A stretch of 64,000 bases of DNA from Rhodanobacter sp. C03 (GTDB lineage: Bacteria > Pseudomonadota > Gammaproteobacteria > Xanthomonadales > Rhodanobacteraceae): positions 1-64,000 of the forward strand of contig NZ_MUNT01000013.1 in NCBI RefSeq assembly GCF_002001175.1. Direction: 5' to 3'. Below, in pieces: positions 46,476 through 55,800 of the stretch. The position numbers were made by a program, and so were the translations under genes. Below the pieces are notes generated by a model. It did not search any database. It was not told the origin of the DNA and was given only the letters and a program-made list of their open reading frames with translations. Position 1 is the first letter of the stretch, and each line of letters begins with the position of its first letter.

Positions 46476-46509
46476 GAAGTGCGATTCCGGCCTTCGCCGG
46501 AATGACGAG
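46476..46509. repeat. Palindromic repeat, unit A (upstream of GIY-YIG gene)
   Basis: GAAGTGCGATTCCGGCCTTCGCCGGAATGACGAG type; the core TTCCGGC/GCCGGAA folds with a CTTC loop. Same orientation as unit C at 46925. Confidence 0.85.
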
Positions 46510-46556
46510 CTAAAAGGCGAAAGTCCGCAATATCCTGGTTACCAATCTCTCACATA

Positions 46557-46590
46557 TTCGTCATTTCGGCGAAGGCCGGAATCGCACTTC
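46557..46590. repeat. Palindromic repeat, unit B (inverted)
   Basis: Inverted copy of unit A, differing at two positions. It lies 18 bases before the GIY-YIG start codon, so A and B face each other and can form a longer stem. Confidence 0.85.
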
Positions 46591-46608
46591 AACATTGGAG
46601 AAAACGCC

Positions 46609-46902
46609 ATGGATCGGCGACAACCCTGTGTCTACATGTTGGCGAGCAGGAAGAATGGCGTCCTCTATATTGGCGTCACCAGCGATCTCGTCAAACGCAT
46701 CTGGCAGCACAAGAACGATGTAGTGGAGGGCTATACCAACCGATACGGCGTGCATACGCTGGTCTGGTACGAGCTTCACCCGACGATGGAGTCCGCGATC
46801 CTGTGCGAGAAGACGCTCAAGGGTTGGAAGCGGGCTTGGAAGATGCGGTTGATTGAGAGTGAGAATCCTGAGTGGTGTGATCTGTATCCAACTATTCTGT
46901 AG
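46609..46902 (+). CDS. GIY-YIG nuclease family protein
   Basis: 97-residue single-domain nuclease of the GIY-YIG/UPF0213 type. The name-giving motif appears as CVYMLASRKN then GVLYIGVTSDL; the conserved Arg is in LVKRIWQHKN and the metal-binding Glu in MESAILCEK. Members cut DNA; cellular role of this single-domain group is unknown. ATG 46609 was chosen; the frame continues into the repeat upstream. Lower GC than the neighbours, and palindromes on both sides, suggest a mobile or repeat-linked gene. Confidence 0.92.
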   Translation: MDRRQPCVYMLASRKNGVLYIGVTSDLVKRIWQHKNDVVEGYTNRYGVHTLVWYELHPTMESAILCEKTLKGWKRAWKMRLIESENPEWCDLYPTIL

Positions 46903-46924
46903 CTGAGTGGTCTGTGACGCTGTT

Positions 46925-46958
46925 GAAGTGCGATTCCTGCCTTCGCAGGAATGACGAG
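46925..46958. repeat. Palindromic repeat, unit C (downstream of GIY-YIG gene)
   Basis: Same orientation as unit A; core TTCCTGC/GCAGGAA, where two paired bases have changed together compared with A. Confidence 0.85.
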
Positions 46959-46982
46959 ATTTGAAGTTAGACGGAGATATTC

Positions 46983-47606
46983 ATGCAACTACGCAGCGAC
47001 AATTTTGAGAATAACCAGCCGATCCCCGCCGAGTACGCGTTCGGCAAGCGCGCGAATCCGTTCGCGCTGTCGGACAACCTGAGCCCGCACTTGGCTTGGA
47101 AGAATGCGCCATCGGTCACTCGCTCATTCGTACTCACCTGCATCGATACCGACGTGCCTAGCCGTGGGGATGACGTGAACAAAGAAGGTCGCACAGTGCC
47201 GGCGGACTTGCCGCGGGTGGAGTTCGTGCACTGGCTGATGGCGAATATCCCGGCCGAGTACGCCGAGCTGGGTGCGGGTTCATGCAGTGACGGGATCACC
47301 CTGGGCGGCAAGCGCGATCCGATCGGGCCGCCGGGCAGTGTGCAGGGCGTGAATGACTACACCGGCTGGTTCTCCGGCGACGCGGACATGGGCGGCGAAT
47401 ATCTCGGTTACGACGGTCCGTGCCCGCCGTGGAACGATGCCTTGCTGCATCACTATCACTTCAAGATCAGTGCACTCGACGTAGCCACGTTGCCGCTGGC
47501 GGAAGGTTTCACGGCGGCGCAACTGCGAGCGGCGATGGCTGGCCATGTGCTGGCCGAGGCCGAACTGATCGGCACCTACAGCCTCAATCCGGCGGTAGCG
47601 GGCTGA
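46983..47606 (+). CDS. YbhB/YbcL family Raf-kinase-inhibitor-like protein
   Basis: 207-residue phosphatidylethanolamine-binding-protein (PEBP) fold: [23 protein letters not shown] with the ligand pocket, [12 protein letters not shown], and [20 protein letters not shown] near the C-terminus. No signal peptide. Bacterial members have no firmly known substrate. Stands alone between the GIY-YIG region and a membrane-protein row. Confidence 0.92.
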   Translation: MQLRSDNFENNQPIPAEYAFGKRANPFALSDNLSPHLAWKNAPSVTRSFVLTCIDTDVPSRGDDVNKEGRTVPADLPRVEFVHWLMANIPAEYAELGAGSCSDGITLGGKRDPIGPPGSVQGVNDYTGWFSGDADMGGEYLGYDGPCPPWNDALLHHYHFKISALDVATLPLAEGFTAAQLRAAMAGHVLAEAELIGTYSLNPAVAG

Positions 47607-47733
47607 GCCAAACGTCGGCGCCGCGTGCACGGCGGCGCCGTTTCCCTTCACACCCGCATGGCACGGGCTATGGGTGAATGGCAGCACGTGGCCTCGCTGG
47701 CCGCCGCTGGCTTTCATTCAAGAGGACACCACC

Positions 47734-47889
47734 ATGCTTCATTACGCCCTGGTTTTTCTGGTCATAGCTATCATCGCCGCGGTATTGGGTTTTGGCGGTA
47801 TCGCGGGTGCCGCGGCCGGCATTGCGAAGATCCTGTTCATCATTTTTCTGATTCTGGCGGTCATCGCGTTCTTCCGTCGCGCCAGTTGA
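47734..47889 (+). CDS. DUF1328 family small membrane protein
   Basis: 51 residues, two hydrophobic segments ([21 protein letters not shown] and [19 protein letters not shown]). Typical size and sequence of the DUF1328/YtjA family, linked to envelope stress. The ATG at 47734 follows AGAGGA; an open frame upstream is not protein-like. Confidence 0.9.
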   Translation: MLHYALVFLVIAIIAAVLGFGGIAGAAAGIAKILFIIFLILAVIAFFRRAS

Positions 47890-47944
47890 ATGGCCGTCCG
47901 TTGCAACACGTTTGCGCCACACTGAAGTCTTTCCGGAGCATGCA

Positions 47945-48307
47945 ATGAACAAGCAGGTACAAACCCCCGAGTCGCTCACCGGCAATCGCATTGACGAGAG
48001 TGCCGAGCGCGTCAAGCAGGCCACTTCAAATGTCGTGACCAGTACCAAGGACGCGGTGGATCGCGCTGCCGATCATGTCGAGGAAGGCCTGCATCACGCC
48101 ACCGACAAGGCCGCGAATGCCGCCAACCGCGCCACCGACAAGGCGGCCGAAATCAGCGAGCGTGGCCGCGAGGTCTATGACGAGACGATGGATCGCGCCG
48201 ATGCATGGCTGGAGCAGGCACGCGAATACGTGCGCGAGAAGCCGGTGCAGTCGGTCGCCATCGCACTTGGCGCGGGCTGGCTGCTTGGCCGTATCCTGCG
48301 GCGTTGA
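47945..48307 (+). CDS. YqjD/ElaB-like membrane-tail protein
   Basis: 120 residues: a long charged, Ala/Thr-rich helical part with repeated ATDKA motifs (about 20-85, coiled-coil-like) and a C-terminal hydrophobic helix VAIALGAGWLLGRILRR. It matches the DUF883/YqjD pattern, in which relatives bind ribosomes to the inner membrane in stationary phase; this is by layout only. Next gene is a YqjE-type protein, supporting it. Confidence 0.75.
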   Translation: MNKQVQTPESLTGNRIDESAERVKQATSNVVTSTKDAVDRAADHVEEGLHHATDKAANAANRATDKAAEISERGREVYDETMDRADAWLEQAREYVREKPVQSVAIALGAGWLLGRILRR

Positions 48308-48330
48308 TCCATACGACGCGGGGGCAGGGA

Positions 48331-48810
48331 ATGCATAACGAGGGTGAATCACCCCGCGAAGCGGCGGCGCCGGATCCGGCGCCGTCGTCGTCTGGGTTGT
48401 TGACCGAGATCGGCCAGCTCGGTCGCGCGGTCAAGCGCCTGTTCGGTGCGCAGCTGCATCTGCTGGCGGCGGAACTGGGGCTGGCGCGCAGCGCGGTGTC
48501 GTGGATGCTGCTGGCCGGTCTGGCCGCCACGGTGGCCGGTGTCGGTTTCGGGCTGACCGTGCTGGGCCTGCTCGGCGTCGTGCTGGCAGCGTGGTTCGGC
48601 TCATGGATCTGGGCGTTACTGGTGCTGGCGGTGTTGCAGGTGCTGTTCCTGCTGGGTTCGATCATGCTGTTCCGTCGCTGCATGCACTGGATGAGCCTGC
48701 CCGCCACGCGCAACGAATGGAGTGCGATGATGCGTGACACCCTGCAGAAGGCCGAGAGCGGGATCAAGAGCGCGGCCGCGCAGGATGACGGGAAGGAGGA
48801 TCGGCCATGA
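48331..48810 (+). CDS. YqjE-type phage-holin-family membrane protein
   Basis: 159 residues with two strongly hydrophobic helices (SWMLLAGLAATVAGVGFGL and WIWALLVLAVLQVLFLLGS). The layout (charged N-terminus, amphipathic helix, two helices) is that of the Actinobacterial holin-X/YqjE group. Not a phage lysis gene: there is no phage context and it follows a YqjD-like gene. Its stop overlaps the next start (ATGA). Confidence 0.82.
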   Translation: MHNEGESPREAAAPDPAPSSSGLLTEIGQLGRAVKRLFGAQLHLLAAELGLARSAVSWMLLAGLAATVAGVGFGLTVLGLLGVVLAAWFGSWIWALLVLAVLQVLFLLGSIMLFRRCMHWMSLPATRNEWSAMMRDTLQKAESGIKSAAAQDDGKEDRP

Positions 48811-49154
48811 ACGTCTTCGATCAACTGGCCAAGGTGCGCGTGGCGCAGCTGCGCATGAGTGCGGCGCGAGAGGACTTGAGCACGCCGGCTGCGGCGTTGC
48901 TGACCCGTGGCCATCAATATCCGTTGACCACGGTGGGTGTGGCGGCCGGTGCCGGCTTCGCGCTGGGCAGTCTCAACGTGCATCCGTTGCGCGTGCCGGG
49001 GCTGGGCTCGCTGCTCGGCGGCGGGCTGGCCGAGATGGTTACGCATGGCACGCGCCTGCTGGCCGAACTGGGCATGGCGGGATTCGCTGCGTCCGAGCGC
49101 CGCGCGGATAACGATAACAATGAAGCGAATGTGGATGGCGGCGAACCGTCATGA
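48807..49154 (+). CDS. Hypothetical protein in YqjD-YqjE row
   Basis: 115 residues: charged N-terminal helix (VFDQLAKVRVAQLRMSAAREDL), one short hydrophobic part (TVGVAAGAGFALGSL) and a polar C-terminal tail. Third gene after yqjD- and yqjE-like genes, the place where yqjK lies in E. coli, but the sequence is not clearly YqjK. Overlaps the AI-2E transporter gene by four bases. Confidence 0.72.
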   Translation: MNVFDQLAKVRVAQLRMSAAREDLSTPAAALLTRGHQYPLTTVGVAAGAGFALGSLNVHPLRVPGLGSLLGGGLAEMVTHGTRLLAELGMAGFAASERRADNDNNEANVDGGEPS

Positions 49155-50329
49155 GCGAGCCCGAACAACTGCCGTCTCCGCTGGATGAGCCTGCCAACGA
49201 AGATGCGGTGTTGCCGAAACAGCTGACGCCGGGCTCTCCACCGTTAAAGATGATGCGCGGGTTGCAGACGGCGCGCGGCATGCGTCGCCATCTGCGCGCG
49301 ATCCGTGGGTTGTTGAACATGCTGCTGTTCTTCGCGTTGATGTACACCATCACGCTGACCAAGGCGCTGCTGATTCCGCTGGTGCTGGCCGCCTTCCTCG
49401 GGCTGGCGCTGAATCCGCTGGTCGCTGCCGGGACACGCATCCATCTGCCGCGCTGGCTGACCGCGAGCGTGCTGATGATCGGCCTGATCGTCGGCATCGG
49501 CAGCGGCGTGAGCATGCTGGCGCAACCGGCCATCGGCTGGTTCCATGGTGCACCGCAGGCGCTCAAGAGTTTCGTACCGAAACTGAAGCACCTCACCCAG
49601 CCGCTGGAGGCGGCAAACCGCGCCACCCAGACCCTGGTCAGCGGCAACACCAGCACCATCCACACCGCGGCCACGCCATCCCCACCGATGACGATCAGTG
49701 CCTGGGACGTGGTCTCCACCACGCCCAAGGTGCTGGCCGCGGTACTCAGCGTGGTGCTGCTGGTGTTCTTCTTCCTGGTCTATGGCGACACCATGCTGCG
49801 CCGGCTGGTGGAGATCACCCCGAGCTTTGGCTACAAGCGGCATGCGGTGGTGATCGTGCGCGGCATCCAGACCGAGGTCTCGCGCTACCTGCTGACCGCG
49901 CTGCTGATCAATGCGGGGCTCGGTGCAGTTACCGCGGGCATGCTGTGGCTGTACAAGGTGCCGGATCCATTGCTGTGGGGCGCGGTGGCGATGTTCGCCA
50001 ACTTCATTCCCTACGTCGGTGCGATCGTCACCACCTCGGTGCTGGCGGTGGTGTGCATGCTCTACGCGAACGAGATGAGCCTGCATGTATTCCTGCCGGT
50101 GCTGACCTTCGCCGGCATCACCGCGCTGGAAGGCAACCTGATCACGCCGATGATCCAGGGCCACAGCATGCGCCTCAGTCCGATCGCGATCCTGCTATGG
50201 CTGCTGGTATGGGGTTGGCTATGGGGCATTCCTGGTGCGCTGCTGGCGGTGCCGATGCTGACCTGCACCAAGCTCATTGCCGAACGTGTGCGCAGCTGGC
50301 ACTGGTTCGCGGTGATCGTGCAGCGCTGA
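49151..50329 (+). CDS. AI-2E/PerM family transporter
   Basis: 392 residues with about eight membrane helices. Hallmarks of the AI-2E exporter-like (PerM/YdiK) family: NFIPYVGAIVTTSVLAVV and LEGNLITPMIQGHSMRLSP, with WGWLWGIPGALLAVPML near the C-terminus. Members export various solutes; substrate unknown. Translationally coupled to the preceding hypothetical gene. Confidence 0.92.
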   Translation: MSEPEQLPSPLDEPANEDAVLPKQLTPGSPPLKMMRGLQTARGMRRHLRAIRGLLNMLLFFALMYTITLTKALLIPLVLAAFLGLALNPLVAAGTRIHLPRWLTASVLMIGLIVGIGSGVSMLAQPAIGWFHGAPQALKSFVPKLKHLTQPLEAANRATQTLVSGNTSTIHTAATPSPPMTISAWDVVSTTPKVLAAVLSVVLLVFFFLVYGDTMLRRLVEITPSFGYKRHAVVIVRGIQTEVSRYLLTALLINAGLGAVTAGMLWLYKVPDPLLWGAVAMFANFIPYVGAIVTTSVLAVVCMLYANEMSLHVFLPVLTFAGITALEGNLITPMIQGHSMRLSPIAILLWLLVWGWLWGIPGALLAVPMLTCTKLIAERVRSWHWFAVIVQR

Positions 50330-50358
50330 TTCATTGCGGCCGATTCATTTCAAACCGT

Positions 50359-51093
50359 TCACCAGGGAATGATTTCGCCGTCGCGGAAGAAGCGTCCGGT
50401 CGGCGCCGGCACGGGCAGGCTGGCCGCCCATACGATGCCGGCGGCGCCGCGCTCCACCGGCCGTCCACCGGGGCCGCCGAGTTCGGTGGCAACCCAGCCC
50501 GGACACACCGCGTTGACTGCGATGCCGCTCCCTTCAAGTTCTGACGCCAGCGTGCGCGTATACGCATTGAGTGCGGCTTTGGAGGTGCGGTAGGCCACGC
50601 AATTGCTGCCATCGGATGCGGTGGCGCAGCCGCTGGAGATATTCACGATGCGGCCGTAGCCGTGCTTGCGCATCAGCGGCAGCGTCGCGCTGGACAGGCG
50701 CCAGGCGCCGAACAGGTTCGTGTCCAGCGCATCGCGTGCCGAGGCGAGGTCGGGCGTGCTTGCTTCGGCATCGTGGTCGTAGTGACCGCCGGCATTGTTG
50801 ACCAGCACGTCGAGCCGGCCGTAGGTGACCTCGATCCAGCGCGCGAGGGCATCGACTTCGTCCTGATGGGTGACGTCGAGCTGCACGGCGATCACCTCAC
50901 CCGCTGCACCGGCCAGTTTGCGCGCCGCGTGCAGCCCCTTGTCGAGGTCGCGTGCGCCCAGCAACACGGTCATGCCGCGCTCGCTGAGCTGGCGTGCCAC
51001 CTCGAAACCGATGCCGCGATTGGCGCCGCTGACCAGCGCCACGCGATAGACCGGTGTCGCCACCGGCGTGCGTTTGGCCATCCGACTGTTCAT
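50359..51093 (-). CDS. SDR-family NAD(P)-dependent oxidoreductase
   Basis: 244 residues: cofactor motif VSGANRGIGFEVARQL (TGxxxGIG type, about 20-35), NNAG at about 95, Ser of the catalytic tetrad in NISSGCAT and YRTSKAALN with Tyr and Lys. Its ATG overlaps the efflux outer-membrane gene stop as ATGA, so it is the last gene of the RND operon. Substrate unknown; it may reduce an exported or toxic carbonyl compound. Confidence 0.92.
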   Translation of the reverse strand: MNSRMAKRTPVATPVYRVALVSGANRGIGFEVARQLSERGMTVLLGARDLDKGLHAARKLAGAAGEVIAVQLDVTHQDEVDALARWIEVTYGRLDVLVNNAGGHYDHDAEASTPDLASARDALDTNLFGAWRLSSATLPLMRKHGYGRIVNISSGCATASDGSNCVAYRTSKAALNAYTRTLASELEGSGIAVNAVCPGWVATELGGPGGRPVERGAAGIVWAASLPVPAPTGRFFRDGEIIPW

Positions 51094-52724
51094 GGCGCGA
51101 CGCTGGGGTCAGCCTTGGCGACAGCGCTGCAATGTTCGTCACCGCAAGCCTGCCAGCCGCCACCGAGTGCCTTGTACAACGCCACGGCGCGGGTGTTGAT
51201 CGATGCTTCGGCCTGGGCCAGATCGTCCTCGGCGGACAGCTGGGTACGTTCGGCGTCGAGCAGTTCGAGGAAGCTGGTGGCGCCTTCCTGGTAACGCACC
51301 TGCGCCAGCTCCGCGGCACGCCTGCTCTGCGTGCTCTGTTCGATCAGGCGATCGACGCGCACGCGCTGCTGGTTGAAGCCGGTGACTGCGTTGTCGATAT
51401 CCTCGATCGCCAGCAACACGGTCTGCTGGTAGTTCGCCTGTGCCGCATCGGCGCGTGCTTCGCTGGCATGCAGGTTGGCACGCACGCGCTGCACGTTCAG
51501 ACCCGGCCAGCTGATGCTCGGCGCCAGCGACCATGCGCGTGTCGACGGACTACCGAAATCGTTGCTGCGTCCGGCCAGGAAACCGAGGAAGCCACCCAGC
51601 GTGATGTGCGGAAAGAAATCCGCTTTGGCCACGCCGATGCGCGCGGTGGCGGCGGCGTATTCGCGTTCGGCGATGTGTACATCAGGTCGGCGCGCCAGCA
51701 CGTCGCCGGCGTCGCCGATCGGCAGGTTGATCGCGATCGGCGTGAAGCTCTTCGTGGAGACGTCGATGTCGAGTTCACCCGGTCGCTCGCCCAGCAACAC
51801 GGCAAGCCGAAATTCGTTGGCGCTGACCTGCGTTTGCAGCACAGGTAGCTGCGCCTGCACCGCGCTCAGCCGCGCCTTGGCGCTGGCCACGTCCTGCTCG
51901 GAACCGGAGCCGAGTTGATTGCGCACTTCGGTGAGGTGCACGGTCTGCTGCTGGTTGTCGATGTCGCGCTGGGCGATGTCCAGCCGCAATTGGCTGCCGC
52001 GCAACTCGAAATAGTTGCGCGCGACTTCAGCCAGCAGGCTGACCTGGGCATCGTGCAGGGCCGCCTCGCTGGCGCCGAGATCGGCATGCGAGGCTTCGAC
52101 CGACCGACGCACACCGCCGAACAGATCCAGTTCCCACGACGCATCGAAACCGGCCTGATAGGTGGTGACGGTGGTGCGTTGACTGGTGAACCCAGGCTGC
52201 TGGCCGCGACTGCGTGTGTAGTTCAGATCGGTGTCCACGGTGGGCAACTGATCGGACTTGGCACTGCTCAGCAGCGCACGCGATTCATGCAGTCGCGCCA
52301 CCGCCATGCGCAGGTCCAGGTTGTTCGCGGCGGCACGCTGGATCAATGCATCCAGCGTGGGGTCGTTGAACTGCTTCCACCACGCGGCCTGGAACTGTGC
52401 ATTGCTTTCCTGCGTGGCATCGAGGCCCTGCAGCTGCGGCGCAGCGGGTTTCACTTCGTGATAGTTCGGGCCCACGCTGGCACAGCCGGCGAGAGCCAGG
52501 GCCGCGGCGAGTAGCGACGCGCGAAAAACTGCCGTCATCCCGGCGAAGGCCGGGATCGCACTTGCTCGCTCATCGGGGTGCGCGGAGAAGCGATGACTCG
52601 CTACGCTCGCCCCTCCGGGGCCAGCCTTCGGCTGTTCAACGCTCGCATGGCTCGCTTTTGTCCGGCCTTCGCCGGAATGACGAGCGGAGGATGCCCGCAC
52701 GGTGTTGTGCATGAAAAATTTCAT
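51090..52724 (-). CDS. Efflux RND outer-membrane channel lipoprotein (OprM/NodT type), with repeat in 5' part
   Basis: Outer-membrane channel of the tripartite pump: OEP repeats with VGPNYHEVKPAAP, SWELDLFGGVRRSVEA, RRPDVHIAEREYAAA and RADAAQANYQQTVLLAIEDI. From 52724 the protein is 544 residues; usual length is about 480. A palindromic repeat pair (52533-52684) is read in frame near the start. ATG at 52538, inside the repeat, would give 482 residues with a signal peptide ending LAGC (Cys19). ATG 52724 has GGAG at good spacing and overlaps the preceding ORF. Which start is used is open. Confidence 0.9.
   Translation of the reverse strand: MKFFMHNTVRASSARHSGEGRTKASHASVEQPKAGPGGASVASHRFSAHPDERASAIPAFAGMTAVFRASLLAAALALAGCASVGPNYHEVKPAAPQLQGLDATQESNAQFQAAWWKQFNDPTLDALIQRAAANNLDLRMAVARLHESRALLSSAKSDQLPTVDTDLNYTRSRGQQPGFTSQRTTVTTYQAGFDASWELDLFGGVRRSVEASHADLGASEAALHDAQVSLLAEVARNYFELRGSQLRLDIAQRDIDNQQQTVHLTEVRNQLGSGSEQDVASAKARLSAVQAQLPVLQTQVSANEFRLAVLLGERPGELDIDVSTKSFTPIAINLPIGDAGDVLARRPDVHIAEREYAAATARIGVAKADFFPHITLGGFLGFLAGRSNDFGSPSTRAWSLAPSISWPGLNVQRVRANLHASEARADAAQANYQQTVLLAIEDIDNAVTGFNQQRVRVDRLIEQSTQSRRAAELAQVRYQEGATSFLELLDAERTQLSAEDDLAQAEASINTRAVALYKALGGGWQACGDEHCSAVAKADPSVAP
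52533..52684. repeat. Composite palindromic element inside the outer-membrane efflux gene
   Basis: Two facing copies of the same palindrome found round the GIY-YIG gene: CGTCATCCCGGCGAAGGCCGGG type at 52533-52563 and TCCGGCCTTCGCCGGAATGACGAG type at 52661-52684, with about 100 bases between containing AGCGTAGCGAGT-like short repeats. The frame stays open throughout. Confidence 0.85.
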
Positions 52725-52891
52725 CAATGGTTCTCCGACCCGATAGCGTGTGCGCGTGACTCGCGGCGCTCCGCCAGGGCGTGAATGACGACGTAGACCA
52801 ACGGCGTGTAGATCAGTCCGGACAGGGTCACGCCGAGCATGTTCGAGGCCACGGCGATACCGACGGCAGCGATCCTGAGCAACGGTTTCAT
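52724..52891 (-). pseudogene. Remnant of an RND pump C-terminus
   Basis: 55-codon frame whose product matches the last 55 residues of the neighbouring RND permease (NMLGVTLSGLIYTPLVYVVI against GMLGVTIFGLIYTPLFYVLI), ending in the same SENH/LENH tail. It begins two bases after the RND stop with its own GGAG and ATG and overlaps the next start codon. It has a hydrophobic helix and might be translated, but is best explained as the relic of a second pump gene. Confidence 0.7.
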
Positions 52892-52892
52892 C

Positions 52893-55800
52893 TCAATGGT
52901 TCTCCAGCGCCGGCTGGGCGTGTGCGGCGGCGCGCTCGCGCGCCCATGCCTCGCGACGCTCGACCAGGGCACGAATGAGCACATAGAACAGCGGCGTGTA
53001 GATCAGCCCGAAGATGGTTACGCCGAGCATGCCGGAGAACACCGCCACGCCCATCGCATGCCGCATCTCGGCGCCGGCACCGTGCGAGGTGACCAGTGGC
53101 ACTACACCCATGATGAAGGCGAACGAGGTCATCAGGATCGGGCGCAGGCGCAGCTTTGCCGCTTCCAGCACCGCTTCATGACGGCTCATGCCTTCGTGCT
53201 GACGTTCGCGGGCAAACTCGACAATCAGGATCGCGTTCTTGCACGCCAGTCCGACCAGCACGATCAAGCCGATCTGGGTGAAGATGTTGTTGTCGCCACC
53301 GGAGAGCCACACGCCGGCAATCGCGGACAGCAGCACCATCGGCACGATCAGGATCACCGCCAACGGCAGCGACCAGCTTTCGTACAGCGACGACAGCACC
53401 AGGAACACCAGCAGCACGCACAGCGGGAACACCAAGATCGCGGTGTTGCCGGCGAGGATCTGCTGGTAGGTCAGTTCGGTCCATTCGAAGCTGATGCCGT
53501 CCGGCAGGTTCTCCTTCGCCAGTTTTTCCATCGCCGCCTGTGCCTGGCCGGAACTGAAACCGGGCGCGGGGCCGCCATTGATCTCGGCGGTGGGATAACC
53601 GTTGTAATGCTGCACGCGATCTGGACCGGCACCCTGCTGCACGGTGACGAACGAACCCAGCGGCACCATCTGGCCCTGTGCGTTGCGCGTCTTCAGTTGC
53701 AGGATGTCCTGCGCCGAATGGCGGAACGCGGGGTCTGCCGATACATTGACCTGATAAGTGCGGCCGAAACGGTTGAAGTCATTGACGTAGAGCGAGCCCA
53801 TATAGGCCTGCATGGTTTGGTACACGTCGGCCAGGTTCACGCCTTCGGCCTTGGCCTTCTCGCGATCCACGTCGGCGTCCACCTGCGGCACGCTGACCTG
53901 GAAGCTGGAGAACAGCCCGGCCAGTGCCGGCACTTTCTGGCTGGCCGCGATCAGGCCCTGGGTCTGCTTGTACAGCTCGTCGAAACCACGGTCGCTGCGA
54001 TCCTCGATCTGCAGGCGGAAACCGCCGATCGTGCCCAGCCCCATCACCGGCGGTGGCGGGAACACCGCGATATAGGCGTCCTGGATCGCCGCGAATTTCT
54101 GGTTCAGTGCACCGGCAATCGCACCGGCCGACAGCTCCGCGCTGCGGCGTTCCTCGAACGGTTTCAGCGTGACGAACACGATGCCCGAGTTGGTGCTGTT
54201 GGTGAAGCCATTGATCGACAGGCCGGGGAAGGACACGGCGTGCTCCACGCCCGGCTGCTTCAGTGCGATCTCGTCCATGCGCCGGATCACATCCTCGGAG
54301 CGGTCAAGCGAAGCCGCGTCGGGCAGTTGCGCGAACGCCACCAGGTACTGCTTGTCCTGCGCCGGCACGAAGCCGGTCGGCACATGCGAGAAGCCGAGCC
54401 AGGTCAGGCCGATCAGGCCGGCATATAGCACCAGCGCGATCGAGCCCTTGCCGAGGATGCGCTTCACGCCGCCGACATAACGGTCGGAGCCACGATGGAA
54501 CATGCGGTTGAACGGGCGGAACAGCCAGCCGAACGCGCGATCGATCCAGCGCGTCAGACGATCCTTCGGCGCGTCGTGGCTCTTCAGCAGCACGGCAGCC
54601 AGCGCCGGACTCAGGGTCAGCGAGTTGAACGCCGAGATCACCGTGGAGATCGCGATGGTCAACGCGAACTGGCGATAGAACTGACCGGTCAGGCCGCTGA
54701 CGAAGGCGGTCGGGATAAACACCGCGCACAACACCAGCGCGGTGGCCACGATCGGGCCGGTGACCTCGTGCATTGCCTTGCGCGTGGCCTCCTTCGGTGA
54801 CTGCCCGAGTTCGATATGCCGCTCGACGTTTTCCACCACCACGATCGCGTCATCGACCACGATGCCGATCGCCAGCACTAGTCCGAACAGCGACAGCGCG
54901 TTGAGCGAGAAGCCGGCCAGGTACATCACCGCGAATGTGCCGATCAGCGACACCGGCACCGCCACCAGCGGAATGATCGAGGCGCGCCAGGTCTGCAGGA
55001 ACAGGATCACCACCAGCACCACCAGCAGGATCGCTTCGATCAGCGTATGCGCCACCGCTTCGATCGAGCCACGGACGAAGACCGTGGGGTCGTACACGAT
55101 GCTGTAGTCGACGCCCTGCGGGAAATCCTTCTTCAACTGCGCCATGGTGGCGCGCACTTCGTTGGAGATCTGGATCGCATTGGAACCGGGCCGCGCGAAG
55201 ATCGGCAGCGCCACCGCCGGCTTGTTGTCGAGCAGGCTGCGCAGCGCGTAGTTGTTCGAACCCAGGTCGACGCGGGCGACGTCACTCAGATGGGTGACAC
55301 CGCCATCGGCATTGGTGCGCACGATGATGTTGCGGAAATCCTCTTCGCTGACCAGTCGGCCACGCGTGTTGATGTTGAGCTGGAACGCCGAGTTGCTCGG
55401 TCCCGGCGGTGCGTTCAAGGCACCGGCCGCGACCTGCACGTTCTGCTCTTGGATCGCGTTGATCACGTCGCCGGTGGTGAGTCCGCGCGAAGCCAGCTTC
55501 TGCGGATCCAGCCACACGCGCATCGAGTATTCACCGGCGCCGAAGATCTGCACGTCGCCGACGCCGTCGAGCCGGCCCAGTACATCCTTCACGTGCAGCC
55601 GCGCGTAGTTCGACAGGTACAGCATGTCGTAGCGCTGATCCGGCGAGGTGAGATGCACCACCATGGTCAGATCGGGCGAACTCTTCTGGGTGGTCACGCC
55701 GAGCCGCTGCACTTCCTCCGGCAGCTTGGGCAAGGCCTGCGCCACGCGGTTCTGCACGTCGACCTGGGCGGTCTGCAGATCGGTGCCCAGGGCGAAGGTC

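Noticed and set aside
46476-46958. Possible CRISPR array
   Set aside because: Only three copies, in mixed orientation and palindromic, with a gene between; no regular spacers and no cas genes.
48331-48810. Phage holin
   Set aside because: Family name only; neighbours are YqjD-type and PerM genes and no phage gene is present.
52839-54428. 529-codon plus-strand open frame
   Set aside because: Antisense to the RND pump; His/Gln-rich composition typical of shadow frames.
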